Assembly: GCA_910587185.1 (NCBI GenBank)
Contig: CAJULY010000011.1
Coordinates: 1-64,000, forward strand
Length of the DNA stretch: 64,000 bases
Reading direction: 5' to 3'
From: an uncultured Muribaculaceae bacterium
GTDB lineage: Bacteria; Bacteroidota; Bacteroidia; Bacteroidales; Muribaculaceae
The translations under genes and the position numbers were made by a program. Under the pieces are notes generated by a model, which searched no databases, was not told where the DNA came from, and was given only the letters and a program-made list of their open reading frames with translations. Below are positions 7,555-17,132 of this stretch, piece after piece. Each line of letters begins with the position of its first letter. The stretch's first letter is position 1.

Positions 7555-8955
7555 ATGAAATCAGTACAAGGAAATCTTGAAATACTTGCCACCGGTAAAA
7601 TCGGGCGCCTTCTATGGGATTATAGTCTGCCTGCGGTGGTCGGGATGCTTGTGATGTCGCTTTATAATGTCATTGACCGCATATTCATCGGCCAGGGTGT
7701 CGGTCAAGAAGCGATTGCCGGGCTTGCTATCACATTTCCGGTCATGAACATTTCAGCTGCGCTTGGAGTGCTGATAGGCGCCGGAGCCAGTGCGCGCGTC
7801 TCGATAATGCTCGGGGGCGGCAATAGGCGCGGCGCTGAGGAAGTATTAGGCAACTCACTTGTGTTGATTCTGATAAACGCCACGGTATATCTCCTGTTTT
7901 TCGGCATTTTCATCGACCGCATCCTGATTCTTTTCGGTGCGAGTCAGGCGTCTCTTCCCTATGCGCGTGACTTCATGCTTTACATAATGCCCGGAATGCT
8001 CGTCATGAACATCGGATTTACCCTGAATAACATCATGAGAGCATCAGGCTATCCTGTCAAGGCAATGATAAGTATGTTCATCGGCGCAGGTTGCAATCTT
8101 GTGCTTGCACCACTTTTCATATTTGTTTTCCATTTGGGTATTAAGGGAGCCGCTATGGCCACAGATATAGCAATGACGATCTTTGCGGCCAAAGTCGTGT
8201 GGCATTTCATGGAAAAAGATACCACTCTGCGTTTCACAAAGGGATCGTTCCGGCTAAGGTGGCATATCATTATCGGCATAATCGGCATCGGTGCCGCACC
8301 GGCTCTCGTTAATCTCGCAAGTTGCTTCATAAATGTGATCATCAATACTCGGCTCTACTATTTCGGAGGCGACAGCGCAGTTGCCGCTTCAGGTATTTTC
8401 GTCACGGTGACATCTCTTCTGACCATGATAGTCGTCGGTATCTGTCAGGGTATGCAGCCGATTGTAGGTTACAATTACGGAGCCAATAAACTTGGCCGAC
8501 TGCATAGGGCTTATTTTCTCGCGACAATATGGGGATGTGGAATCACTGCGCTGGGCACGATTCTGGGATTGACATGCCCCTCCGTTATTGCACGCGCATT
8601 CACTTCTGATCCCGATCTGATTTCTGTTACAGACAATGCCTTGACCCTTTCCACGGTGATGTTCTGGGTAGTAGGATTCCAGATTGTCTCAACCACATTC
8701 TTCCAATCCATCGGGAAAGTCTGGAAATCCATCTTCCTCAGTCTGACCAGACAGGTGCTGTTCCTGATTCCGTTATTGCTCATCCTGCCCGATCATTTTG
8801 CGCTTGACGGCGTGTGGCTCGCCTTTCCTGTGAGCGACGCCATAGCCACGATTGTGACGGCAGCCATGATAATATACCAGTTCAGAATCATCGCAAGAAA
8901 TGTTAAAAACGCTTCTGAAACTCATTCTGAGGCGACAAAAATCGCATTACAATAA
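7555..8955 (+). CDS. MATE family efflux transporter
   Basis: 466 aa with about 12 hydrophobic segments in two six-helix halves. The first half carries the family pattern LPAVVGMLVMSLYNVIDRIF with the following GQG and AITFP segments, and the second half begins near PALVNLASCFIN. MATE proteins export drugs or metabolites in exchange for Na+ or H+ across the inner membrane. The substrate cannot be read from sequence. It lies directly behind a Crp/Fnr regulator, probably in one transcript, and it ends about 90 nt before the promoter of the glucan operon. Confidence 0.93.
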   Translation: MKSVQGNLEILATGKIGRLLWDYSLPAVVGMLVMSLYNVIDRIFIGQGVGQEAIAGLAITFPVMNISAALGVLIGAGASARVSIMLGGGNRRGAEEVLGNSLVLILINATVYLLFFGIFIDRILILFGASQASLPYARDFMLYIMPGMLVMNIGFTLNNIMRASGYPVKAMISMFIGAGCNLVLAPLFIFVFHLGIKGAAMATDIAMTIFAAKVVWHFMEKDTTLRFTKGSFRLRWHIIIGIIGIGAAPALVNLASCFINVIINTRLYYFGGDSAVAASGIFVTVTSLLTMIVVGICQGMQPIVGYNYGANKLGRLHRAYFLATIWGCGITALGTILGLTCPSVIARAFTSDPDLISVTDNALTLSTVMFWVVGFQIVSTTFFQSIGKVWKSIFLSLTRQVLFLIPLLLILPDHFALDGVWLAFPVSDAIATIVTAAMIIYQFRIIARNVKNASETHSEATKIALQ

Positions 8956-8972
8956 AAATTTTAACAAAATTC

Positions 8973-9003
8973 TTGCATAATAATCTTTTTATAGTTACTT
9001 TCG
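8973..9003 (+). promoter_or_regulatory. Promoter of the alpha-glucan operon
   Basis: TTG (8973-8975), a 20-nt spacer and TACTTTCG (8996-9003) fit the Bacteroidota consensus with one mismatch in the -7 box. It lies 43 nt before the ATG at 9046. Confidence 0.5.
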
Positions 9004-9045
9004 CAATAGTAAATTAATACCCTCTGAAACAAAAATCTAATCCAC

Positions 9046-10989
9046 ATGAGCTATTTAAAATTTGATAAAAACCTCATGATCAATTTGGAGCAGTCCTTGA
9101 TGAAGGAAACGCTCCGGACCAATCAGGCAGGCGCTTATCACTGTACGTCGGTGGTTGAGTGCAACACCCGCAAACAACATGGTCTGCTGGTGATCCCCAT
9201 CCCCGAATTCGACAACAGCTGGCATGTGATGCTGTCCTCTCTGGATACATCTGTTATCCAGCACGGCGCATCATTCAACCTCGGACTTCATCGTTACAGT
9301 GGTGGCGTATATAGTCCAAACGGCCACAAGTATATCCGTGAGTATGACTACGAGAATGTGCCTCGCACGACATATCGAGTAGGCGGAGTAATTCTGACGA
9401 AAGAGAAAATTTTCATTTCCAATGAAAACCGCATTCTGATCCGTTATACATTGGTCGAAGCCCATTCGCCGACAACATTACGATTCCGCCCGATGCTTGC
9501 TTTCAGGGAAGTCAATCAGCTGGTTGTGGCTAATGACGCCATCAATCCCGATTGTCCCGAGATCAGCAACGGTGTGAGCTGCTGTCTCTATCCCGGTTAT
9601 CCTACCCTCTACATGCAGTTCAACCACAAACCTGAATGGCATTACGAACCAAACTGGTACAAAGGATTCGAATATGTCAAAGATCTGGAACGCGGTGTCC
9701 CCTACACCGAAGATCTCTGGGTTCCCGGATATTTCGAAGTTCCCATAAAGAAGGGTGAATCCATTATTTTCTCCGCCGGCACCTCCGAGATCGCGCCTCG
9801 TTCTCTTGCCAAGATGTATGAGAACGAAATCGCAACCCGCACTTGCCGAACAAGCTTCTTCAACTGCCTCAAGAACGCAGCCAAACAGTTCTACCTCCGT
9901 GATACTGACGGTATGTTCCTTCTTTCAGGATATCCCTGGGGAAAGATCCTTGCACGAAACACGTTCATGGCGCTTCCTGGCACAACCATAGCAATTGACC
10001 ATAAAGCCGACTTCGAGGCAATCATGAAAACCGCATCGGAAGCGTTACAGCACTTCATGATGACCGGCAAGCCCGACTCCCGCATCAAAGGTATCGATCT
10101 GCCTGACATTCCTCTTTGGTGTGTATGGGCGCTGCAGCAATATTATAAAGCTTACGGAAGCGAAGCGACAAAAGAACGTTATCAGGGTCTCCTCGCCGAA
10201 ATCATAGAGTACATACTCAGCAACCGTCATCCCAATCTTCAGGTTGAATCAAACGGTCTTCTGCGTACCAACGGAACGGACAGTCCTGTTTCCTGGATGA
10301 ATGCCGCCTGGGGAGGTCGTCCCGTCGTTCCCCGTACCGGCTATCTCGTAGAATTCAATGCCCTCTGGTATAACGCCCTCATGTTTGTCGGGAATCTTAT
10401 TGCTGGATCAGAAGATTATTCTGACCTTGAAAACCGCATAACGGCCATGACGGAATCGCTCAAACCGGCCTTTGTCAACACCTTCCTCAATGATTACGGC
10501 TACCTCTACGACTATGTTTCGGACAATTACGCTGACCCGTCAGTGCGTCCCAATATGGCTGTGGCCATAGGTCTTGACTATTCTCCTCTTGACCGTCGCC
10601 AGCGTAAAGGCATTCTGGACGTTGTCACACGCGAGCTGCTGACTCCCAAAGGCTTGCGTACACTTTCTCCCAAGAGCTTCGGCTATCGTCCTTTCTATCT
10701 CGGATCGCCTGAAGAACGTGAAATGGCTCTCCATAACGGACCGGCTCGCCCGTGGCTGTTCGGTTTCTATGCCGATGCCTATCTCCGCGTGTTCGGCCAC
10801 GGCGGTGTCGGCTACATTGACCGCATGCTCATAGGTTACGAGGATGAAATGTCAAACGGATGTATCGGATCACTTTCGCAGCTTTATGACGGCAATCCGC
10901 CCTTCGGAGGTCGTGGAGCTATCAGCCATGCCACGAATGTTGCCGGAATACTCCGGACCATCACTACCCTCAAGAAGTTCACGATTTAA
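9046..10989 (+). CDS. Glycogen debranching enzyme (amylo-alpha-1,6-glucosidase type)
   Basis: 647 aa. The N-terminal part (about 20-240) matches the bacterial GDE N-terminal domain, with NQAGAYHCTSVVECNTRKQHGL spread over residues 26-48. The C-terminal part (about 270-640) is an alpha/alpha-barrel GDE domain with ILARNTFMALPG, SWMNAAWGGR, RTGYLVEFNALWYNAL and RPWLFGFYADAYLR-type segments. Such enzymes remove alpha-1,6 branches from glycogen-like glucans in the cytoplasm. It is the first gene of a three-gene operon with a GT4 glucosyltransferase and a GH57 protein, an arrangement I recall from other Bacteroidales, so storage-polysaccharide turnover is the likely role. No signal peptide is present. 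Confidence 0.93.
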   Translation: MSYLKFDKNLMINLEQSLMKETLRTNQAGAYHCTSVVECNTRKQHGLLVIPIPEFDNSWHVMLSSLDTSVIQHGASFNLGLHRYSGGVYSPNGHKYIREYDYENVPRTTYRVGGVILTKEKIFISNENRILIRYTLVEAHSPTTLRFRPMLAFREVNQLVVANDAINPDCPEISNGVSCCLYPGYPTLYMQFNHKPEWHYEPNWYKGFEYVKDLERGVPYTEDLWVPGYFEVPIKKGESIIFSAGTSEIAPRSLAKMYENEIATRTCRTSFFNCLKNAAKQFYLRDTDGMFLLSGYPWGKILARNTFMALPGTTIAIDHKADFEAIMKTASEALQHFMMTGKPDSRIKGIDLPDIPLWCVWALQQYYKAYGSEATKERYQGLLAEIIEYILSNRHPNLQVESNGLLRTNGTDSPVSWMNAAWGGRPVVPRTGYLVEFNALWYNALMFVGNLIAGSEDYSDLENRITAMTESLKPAFVNTFLNDYGYLYDYVSDNYADPSVRPNMAVAIGLDYSPLDRRQRKGILDVVTRELLTPKGLRTLSPKSFGYRPFYLGSPEEREMALHNGPARPWLFGFYADAYLRVFGHGGVGYIDRMLIGYEDEMSNGCIGSLSQLYDGNPPFGGRGAISHATNVAGILRTITTLKKFTI

Positions 10990-11018
10990 TAACCCACCAT
11001 CATAACAAACAGTATATT

Positions 11019-12281
11019 ATGAAAGCATTAATGTTCGGGTGGGAATTTCCACCTCATATCCTTGGAGGACTCGGAACCGCCAGCTACGGACTGACTGAAG
11101 GCATGTGGCAGTGCGGCGACATGGAGATCGATTTCGTTATCCCACGTCCCTGGGGCGATGAAAACCGCAGCTTTGCCAACATCATCGGCGCTTCACAAGT
11201 TCCGATTGTCTGGCGCGACGTCAACCGCGAATACGTTCAGGAACGCATTGGCAATGTAATGAGTCCTGATCTCTACTATGATCTCCGCAATCATATATAT
11301 GCGGATTTCAACTACATGCACACCAACGACCTCGGGTGCATCGAATTTTCCGGACGTTATCCCGACAATCTTCTTGAAGAGATCAACAACTACTCGATAT
11401 GCGCCGGAGTGATAGCGCGCACTCTCAATTTCGATGTCATTCACTCCCATGACTGGCTCACCTATCCTGCCGGAATACATGCCAAGCAGGTCACCGGAAA
11501 GCCCTTTGTCATTCACGTGCATGCCACCGACTTCGACCGTTCAAGAGGTAAAGTCAATCCAACCGTTTTCGGAATAGAAAAAGACGGTATGGCTCATGCC
11601 GACCATATCATCACTGTCAGCAACCTGACCCGACAGACCGTAATTGAAAAATATGGTCAGGATCCCGCAAAGGTGACCACAGTCCACAATGCCGTCACTC
11701 CACTCAGCGATGAGCTTCTTAATGTCGAGCGCCATAAATCCAAAGAAAAGATAGTCACCTTCCTTGGCCGCATCACAATGCAGAAAGGACCGGAATATTT
11801 CGTGGAAGCCGCCGCAAAAGTTTTGAAAAACAATCACAAAGTCCGCTTCGTAATGGCCGGATCAGGTGATATGATGGACAAGATGATCAAACTCGCGGCC
11901 GAACGTGGAATCGCCGACAGATTCCACTTCCCCGGATTCCAGAAAGGAAAGCAGGTTTATGAAATGCTCGGCGCGAGCGATGTATATATAATGCCATCTG
12001 TTTCCGAACCATTCGGCATCTCTCCCCTCGAGGCCATGCAGATGGGCGTGCCGTCAATAATTTCGAAACAGAGCGGATGCGCGGAAATACTTAACAACGT
12101 CATCAAGACGGACTACTGGGACATAGATGCCATGGCCGACGCCATCAACTCAATCGTCACTTATCCCGCAATGTATAAGCAGCTTCGTGAAGACGGTCTT
12201 GACGAAGTAAACAAAATCACATGGGACAAGGCCGGTGCAAAGGTCATTGACATCTACAATAAGGTAATAAACAATCGCTAA
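11019..12281 (+). CDS. GT4-family glycosyltransferase, glycogen-synthase-like
   Basis: 420 aa with a GT-B fold. The N-terminus (MFGWEFPPHILGGLGTASYG) has the GGLG nucleotide-sugar loop of glycogen synthase-like GT4/GT5 enzymes. The C-terminal half has FLGRITMQKGPEYF and the E-x7-E type signature PSVSEPFGISPLEAMQMG. It probably extends alpha-glucan chains from a nucleotide sugar; the donor (UDP- or ADP-glucose) is not readable. It lies 29 nt behind the debranching enzyme and 50 nt before the GH57 gene, so it is in one operon with them. It is shorter than E. coli GlgA but normal for this Bacteroidota type. Confidence 0.9.
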   Translation: MKALMFGWEFPPHILGGLGTASYGLTEGMWQCGDMEIDFVIPRPWGDENRSFANIIGASQVPIVWRDVNREYVQERIGNVMSPDLYYDLRNHIYADFNYMHTNDLGCIEFSGRYPDNLLEEINNYSICAGVIARTLNFDVIHSHDWLTYPAGIHAKQVTGKPFVIHVHATDFDRSRGKVNPTVFGIEKDGMAHADHIITVSNLTRQTVIEKYGQDPAKVTTVHNAVTPLSDELLNVERHKSKEKIVTFLGRITMQKGPEYFVEAAAKVLKNNHKVRFVMAGSGDMMDKMIKLAAERGIADRFHFPGFQKGKQVYEMLGASDVYIMPSVSEPFGISPLEAMQMGVPSIISKQSGCAEILNNVIKTDYWDIDAMADAINSIVTYPAMYKQLREDGLDEVNKITWDKAGAKVIDIYNKVINNR

Positions 12282-12331
12282 TCACTCCTCGAAAATAACA
12301 AACAACATCAAAACTCAACAAATCTACAGTC

Positions 12332-13780
12332 ATGAAAGCAATCTGTTTTTATTTCCAAATACATCAGCCATTCCGTCTGAAACGCTATCGCTTCTTTGAC
12401 ATAGGTAACGATCACTATTATTACGATGATTTCGCCAACGATGATATTCTCACTCGCATAGCCCAGCGTAGCTATATGCCTGCCGCTGAAACGCTGCTTC
12501 ATCTCCTTGAGACATATCCTCATTTCCGTTGTGCGTTCTCCATCTCCGGTGTGGCCCTCGAACAACTTCAGCAGTATGTGCCCGAATTCATCGACATAAT
12601 GAAGAAGCTCATCGCCACCGGCCGTGTTGAGATTCTTGCCGAGACCTATGCCCATTCTCTCGCTTCGCTCAACGAACCGGAAGAATTCGCAAATCAGGTC
12701 AAGGAACATGACGAACTGATTTATCAGGTTTTCGGAGTCAAACCGAAAGTGCTGCGTAACACCGAGTTGATCTACTGCGACGAAATGGCTCCCCAGATCC
12801 TCGCCATGGGATACAAAGGCGTTATTACAGAAGGCGCAAAACATATTCTCGGTTGGAAATCGCCCAACTATGTTTATTCTGCCGCAAGCGCTCCCAAACT
12901 CAAGATACTTCTTCGCAACGCCAAACTGTCAGATGACATTTCCCGTCGTTTCAACAACACCGAATGGGAAGAATATCCTCTGACTGCCGACAAATATGTT
13001 GATTGGATTGCGTCAACTCCTGCTGAAGAGCAGATTATCAATCTGTTCATGAATCTTGAGACCTTCGGCGAATTCCAGACTCGTGAAACCGGTATTTTCC
13101 AGTTCCTCGAAGCAATTCCTTATTTTGCAAAAGAACGCGGAATTGAATTCTGGACTCCTACCGACGCTGTTACAAAACTCAAACCGGTCGGAGAACTCTC
13201 GATCCTTCATTCCATCTCCTGGGCCGATGAAGCTCGCGACACTTCAGCATGGTTAGGAAACACTCTCCAGAATGAAGCCTTCAACAAGCTCTATTCTATC
13301 GCTGAACGTGTCCGTCTCTGCGATGACCGCCGCCTCAAGCAGGACTGGCTCTATCTGCAGGGCGCTGACCACCTGTTCTACATGTCAACAAAGCATTTCG
13401 CCGACGGAGCCGCCCACTCTAACTTCTCACCCTACGAAACGCCGTTCCAGGCATTTACAAACTACATGAATGTACTCGCCGATTTCATTGTCCGTGTCGA
13501 GGAGCAGTATCCGCTTTCTATCGAAAACGAAGAGCTCAACGCGCTTCTCACGACAATCCGCAATCAGGAACGTGAAATCGAGACTCTCAACAAGGAAGTC
13601 GTTTCGATGCGTAAGAACATAGAGCATTACAATGAAGAACATGCTCTGCGTGAAAAGAAAAACGAAGCAGAGAAAGAACCGGCAGCAAAGAAAGCGCCTA
13701 CAAAAAAGGTGACTAAAAAGCCGGCAGCTAAAAAGACAACTGCTAAAAAAGCCGAATCTGAAGCAGAAGAAGCTAAATAA
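12332..13780 (+). CDS. GH57 alpha-amylase-like protein with histone-like tail
   Basis: 482 aa. The GH57 barrel shows the N-terminal IHQPF motif (residues 10-14) and LRNTELIYCDE, where E145 is the expected nucleophile. The motif that normally carries the catalytic Asp (MDxETFGEH in relatives, from memory) reads FMNLETFGEF here, so the Asp is N241 and the His is Phe. The codon is AAT, read directly. Residues 403-445 look like a coiled coil, and 446-482 form a Lys/Ala/Thr-rich tail (KKAPTKKVTKKPAAKK) resembling histone H1. It is the last gene of the glucan operon and is followed by a strong terminator. It may be a catalytically altered or binding member of GH57 rather than an amylase. Confidence 0.9.
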   Translation: MKAICFYFQIHQPFRLKRYRFFDIGNDHYYYDDFANDDILTRIAQRSYMPAAETLLHLLETYPHFRCAFSISGVALEQLQQYVPEFIDIMKKLIATGRVEILAETYAHSLASLNEPEEFANQVKEHDELIYQVFGVKPKVLRNTELIYCDEMAPQILAMGYKGVITEGAKHILGWKSPNYVYSAASAPKLKILLRNAKLSDDISRRFNNTEWEEYPLTADKYVDWIASTPAEEQIINLFMNLETFGEFQTRETGIFQFLEAIPYFAKERGIEFWTPTDAVTKLKPVGELSILHSISWADEARDTSAWLGNTLQNEAFNKLYSIAERVRLCDDRRLKQDWLYLQGADHLFYMSTKHFADGAAHSNFSPYETPFQAFTNYMNVLADFIVRVEEQYPLSIENEELNALLTTIRNQEREIETLNKEVVSMRKNIEHYNEEHALREKKNEAEKEPAAKKAPTKKVTKKPAAKKTTAKKAESEAEEAK

Positions 13781-13797
13781 AAACTTCTCCGGAATAG

Positions 13798-13831
13798 CAA
13801 GAGGCCGTTTCTCTCGGGAAACGGCCTCTTG
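13798..13831. terminator. Strong hairpin terminator after the glucan operon
   Basis: CAAGAGGCCGTTTC (13798-13811) pairs perfectly with GAAACGGCCTCTTG (13818-13831) around a 6-nt loop, followed by TTTGTTTTTC on the plus strand. It separates this operon from the convergent nadE gene. Confidence 0.92.
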
Positions 13832-13854
13832 TTTGTTTTTCAGACAGACATGAG

Positions 13855-15750
13855 CTATTGTAGTTTGTCAACCTCTTTAAGCCACAGAGCGGCAGATGCA
13901 TCGGAAGGCATTCGCCAGTCACCGCGGGGTGAGAGGCATACGCTCCCCACTTTCGGTCCGTCAGGCATACACGAGCGTTTGAACTGTTGACTGAAGAAAC
14001 GGCGATAAAATACTTTCAGCCATTTTATCAATTCTCCACGGTCATATTTTCCGTCAAAGGCATTAAGTGCAAGAATAAAGACACGTGTAGGTGAAAATCC
14101 ATAACGCAGCATGTAATAAAGGAAAAAGTCATTAAGCTCATAAGGCCCCACGAAGGACTCTGTCTTCTGCTGAATGTTTCCTTCACTGTCAGCAGGCGTA
14201 AGTTCAGGACTGATTGGAGTGTCTATAATATCAAGTAAAGTATCACGCAACACCTCATCCTGCGAAGACACGGCATAGTAGTGCACAAGAAAACGGACAA
14301 GAGTTTTAGGAACACCGGCATTGATGCCATACATTGACATCTGGTCGCCGTTATATGTGGCCCAGCCCAAGGCAAGTTCCGAAAGGTCTCCCGTACCGAG
14401 AACACTACCGCCTACGCGATTGGCGAGATCCATGAGAATTTGTGTGCGTTCGCGCGCCTGGGAATTCTCATAAGTAACGTCGTGGACTTCAGGATTCTGA
14501 CCGATATCTTTGAAATGTAGTGTCACAGCGGGTCCTATGGGAATTTCCCGCATATCTACTCCGAGATGCTCCATGAGGGAAAGTGCGTTTGTGTATGTTC
14601 GGTCAGTAGTTCCGAAGCCGGGCATAGTTACCGCAATGATATCGTTCATAGGTCTTCCCAGACGTTTCATGGTCGATACTGCTACCAATAACGCGAGGGT
14701 TGAATCCAGCCCCCCAGAGATTCCGACAACTATTTTAGGCTGTCCGATTGCTGCGAGTCGCGAGGCAAGTCCGCATTCCTGGATGACGGTTATTTCCCGA
14801 CATCTTTCTGCAAGTCTTTCATCAGAAGCCGGAACGAAAGGATGAGGATCTACGCTCCGGTACTCGATCTTTTGTCCGGTATCATATATCAGGTTGCTGA
14901 CCGAGGCACCGTCATAGTTATTAATACAACCGTTAAGACCGGCACAGTCACTGAATGTTGTCAGATGCATTCTGTCACGGGCTATAGCCTCTATATCGAC
15001 ATCTGCTATAACGACATGATCGCCTGTATAGTCCGACGGCTCGTTGGTATCAAGAATCGAGCCGTTTTCACAAATGATAGTCTTTGGCAGAAAAACAAGA
15101 TCAGTAGTTGATTCCCCGAATCCGGCAGAAGAATAGGCGTAGGCACATACACAGCGACCTGATTGCTGCCTGATCAGAGAAAGGAGATAATTATACTTAC
15201 CGATCTGATCGTCCGAAGCGGAAAGATTGAAGATCACCTGCGCCCCCTTTAAAGCAAGATAACTCGAAGGAGGAATCGGAGCCCACAGATCCTCGCATAT
15301 TTCTATCCCTATTATAGCGCCGTGACTTCTGAATGTTCTTTGCGTTTCCGGATCAGCAGACTTGAACCACCGTTTTTCATAAAATTCATTATAGGAAGGC
15401 AAATACGTCTTATCTATATATTCGACCTCTCCTTCATGAACAAACGCCGCACTGTTCATCAGAGCATCTCCTTTTCTTCTCGGAAGTCCCACAATAACAT
15501 GCAGATTCATCGTTTCTGAGATTCTTCTTATGGCTTCAAGACCTTCCTGGGCAGCCGCGAGAAGAGTCTGATTATGAAAGAGATCGGCACATGTATATCC
15601 TGTTATGCAGAGTTCCGGAAAAACCGCGATTTCCACTCCTTTTCTTTCAAGTGAAACCATTAACTCCTGAATTCTGCTGACATTGAATTCGACATCCGCC
15701 ACTTTATGGATGGGTGCGACTGAAGCTATTCTTAAAAATCCGTTGGTCAT
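13855..15750 (-). CDS. nadE: Glutamine-dependent NAD+ synthetase
   Basis: 631 aa in two domains. Residues 1-270 are a nitrilase-type glutaminase with triad E46 (FPELCITGY), K114 (DKTYLPSYNEFYEKR) and C152 (IEICEDLW). Residues 320-630 are the ATP-pyrophosphatase NAD synthetase domain with P-loop SGGLDS at 345-350. The enzyme makes NAD+ from deamido-NAD, using ammonia channelled from glutamine, as the last step of NAD synthesis in the cytoplasm. The length fits the two-domain bacterial form. It is a single minus-strand gene convergent with the glucan operon and divergent from purT. Confidence 0.97.
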   Translation of the reverse strand: MTNGFLRIASVAPIHKVADVEFNVSRIQELMVSLERKGVEIAVFPELCITGYTCADLFHNQTLLAAAQEGLEAIRRISETMNLHVIVGLPRRKGDALMNSAAFVHEGEVEYIDKTYLPSYNEFYEKRWFKSADPETQRTFRSHGAIIGIEICEDLWAPIPPSSYLALKGAQVIFNLSASDDQIGKYNYLLSLIRQQSGRCVCAYAYSSAGFGESTTDLVFLPKTIICENGSILDTNEPSDYTGDHVVIADVDIEAIARDRMHLTTFSDCAGLNGCINNYDGASVSNLIYDTGQKIEYRSVDPHPFVPASDERLAERCREITVIQECGLASRLAAIGQPKIVVGISGGLDSTLALLVAVSTMKRLGRPMNDIIAVTMPGFGTTDRTYTNALSLMEHLGVDMREIPIGPAVTLHFKDIGQNPEVHDVTYENSQARERTQILMDLANRVGGSVLGTGDLSELALGWATYNGDQMSMYGINAGVPKTLVRFLVHYYAVSSQDEVLRDTLLDIIDTPISPELTPADSEGNIQQKTESFVGPYELNDFFLYYMLRYGFSPTRVFILALNAFDGKYDRGELIKWLKVFYRRFFSQQFKRSCMPDGPKVGSVCLSPRGDWRMPSDASAALWLKEVDKLQ

Positions 15751-15797
15751 GATTATAATGTTATTTTAGCGCAAATTTACGTATTTCAGTCAAAATG

Positions 15798-15830
15798 TTG
15801 TTATTCTTTCACAGGAAAAGATTAATTTTG
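15798..15830 (+). promoter_or_regulatory. Promoter of purT
   Basis: TTG (15798-15800), a 22-nt spacer and TAATTTTG (15823-15830). The leader to the ATG at 15898 includes a small CAAGC/GCTTG hairpin near 15838-15856 of no clear function. Confidence 0.5.
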
Positions 15831-15897
15831 CATATCAAGCTGATTCAAGCTTGCAAAAAAATATTTCGAATCATATATAAAACAATTTAATCAAGAA

Positions 15898-17091
15898 ATG
15901 GCCAAAATCGGTTCTGTTTTTACCCCTGTAGGACGTAAAGCCCTTCTTCTCGGAAGCGGTGAATTAGGAAAAGAAGTAGCGATTGAATTACAGCGCTATA
16001 ATGTCGAAGTCGTGGCATGTGACCGTTATCCCTCGGCTCCCGCAATGCAGATAGCACATCGCTGCCATGTCCTTAACATGCTTGATGGAGAAGCTCTTCG
16101 CAAGGTCATTGAAGAGGAACGCCCCGACCATATTATTCCTGAAGTTGAAGCGATCGCCACCCCTACACTCGTAGAATTGGAAAAGGAAGGCTTTCATGTC
16201 ACTCCGACGGCCCGCGCCGCATGGCTCACCATGAACCGCGAGGGAATCCGTCGTCTTGCTGCGGAAGAACTCGGACTCCTGACCTCTCCTTACAGATTCG
16301 CTTCAAACCGCGATGAATTCGTTGCAGCAGTAAAAGAAATCGGCATCCCTTGTGTTGTCAAACCGGTGATGAGTTCGTCGGGACATGGACAAAGCACCAT
16401 AAAAAAAGAATCAGACATTGATGAAGCATGGAAAATCGCTCAGGAAGGCGGACGTGCGGGTGCAGGACGTGTGATAGTGGAAGGATTCATTAATTTTGAC
16501 TATGAAATAACGCTTCTGACAGTAAGAAGCGTCTCAGGAACAACATTCTGCGAACCGATAGGTCATGTTCAGGTTGACGGCGACTACCGTTACTCCTGGC
16601 AGCCTCAGGCCATGTCGCCGAAAGCGCTTGAATCGGCCCGCGAGATCGCCCGCAAAATCACCGATGCCCTCGGTGGCTACGGAATCTTTGGGGTTGAACT
16701 GTTCATCAAAGGCGACACTGTCATTTTCAGCGAAGTGTCTCCACGCCCCCATGACACCGGAATGGTAACCATGATATCACAGGACCTCAGCGAGTTCGCG
16801 TTACATGCCCGCGCTCTTCTCGGGCTGCCTGTTCCCTCAATCCGATTTTACGGTCCGTCGGCTTCGAGAGCAATTGTGGTTGAAGGCGACACAGATAAAG
16901 TTGAATTTGACAATCTCGAGAAGGTTCTGGAAGAACCCGGAGTCCAGATACGTATCTTCGGAAAGCCTGAAATCAAAGGACACCGCCGCATGGGTGTGAT
17001 TCTCGCTCAGGCCGATACTGTTCAGGAAGCCATTGACAAATCAGAACGCGCTTACAAAAAACTGACAGTCAAGGTTCATCCCCGTCAATAA
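15898..17091 (+). CDS. purT: Formate-dependent phosphoribosylglycinamide formyltransferase
   Basis: 397 aa, a full-length PurT. This ATP-grasp enzyme makes formyl-GAR from GAR, formate and ATP in purine synthesis, bypassing formyl-tetrahydrofolate. Visible features are the N-terminal dinucleotide-like fold (KALLLGSGELGKEVAIELQR), HIIPEVEAIAT, the ATP-grasp loop VVKPVMSSSGHGQS, and the metal/ATP site FGVELFIKGDTVIFSEVSPRPHDTGM (split over about 268-293). It has its own promoter and is a single plus-strand gene. Use of formate suits a fermenting anaerobe. Confidence 0.97.
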   Translation: MAKIGSVFTPVGRKALLLGSGELGKEVAIELQRYNVEVVACDRYPSAPAMQIAHRCHVLNMLDGEALRKVIEEERPDHIIPEVEAIATPTLVELEKEGFHVTPTARAAWLTMNREGIRRLAAEELGLLTSPYRFASNRDEFVAAVKEIGIPCVVKPVMSSSGHGQSTIKKESDIDEAWKIAQEGGRAGAGRVIVEGFINFDYEITLLTVRSVSGTTFCEPIGHVQVDGDYRYSWQPQAMSPKALESAREIARKITDALGGYGIFGVELFIKGDTVIFSEVSPRPHDTGMVTMISQDLSEFALHARALLGLPVPSIRFYGPSASRAIVVEGDTDKVEFDNLEKVLEEPGVQIRIFGKPEIKGHRRMGVILAQADTVQEAIDKSERAYKKLTVKVHPRQ

Positions 17092-17132
17092 GACAGAGAT
17101 TACTCTACGGATAAACTCAATAAAGAAGTCTT

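Noticed and set aside
12332..13780. Frameshift as the cause of the Asn in the GH57 motif
   Set aside because: The frame is intact on both sides and the Asn codon AAT is read directly, so substitution is the simpler explanation.
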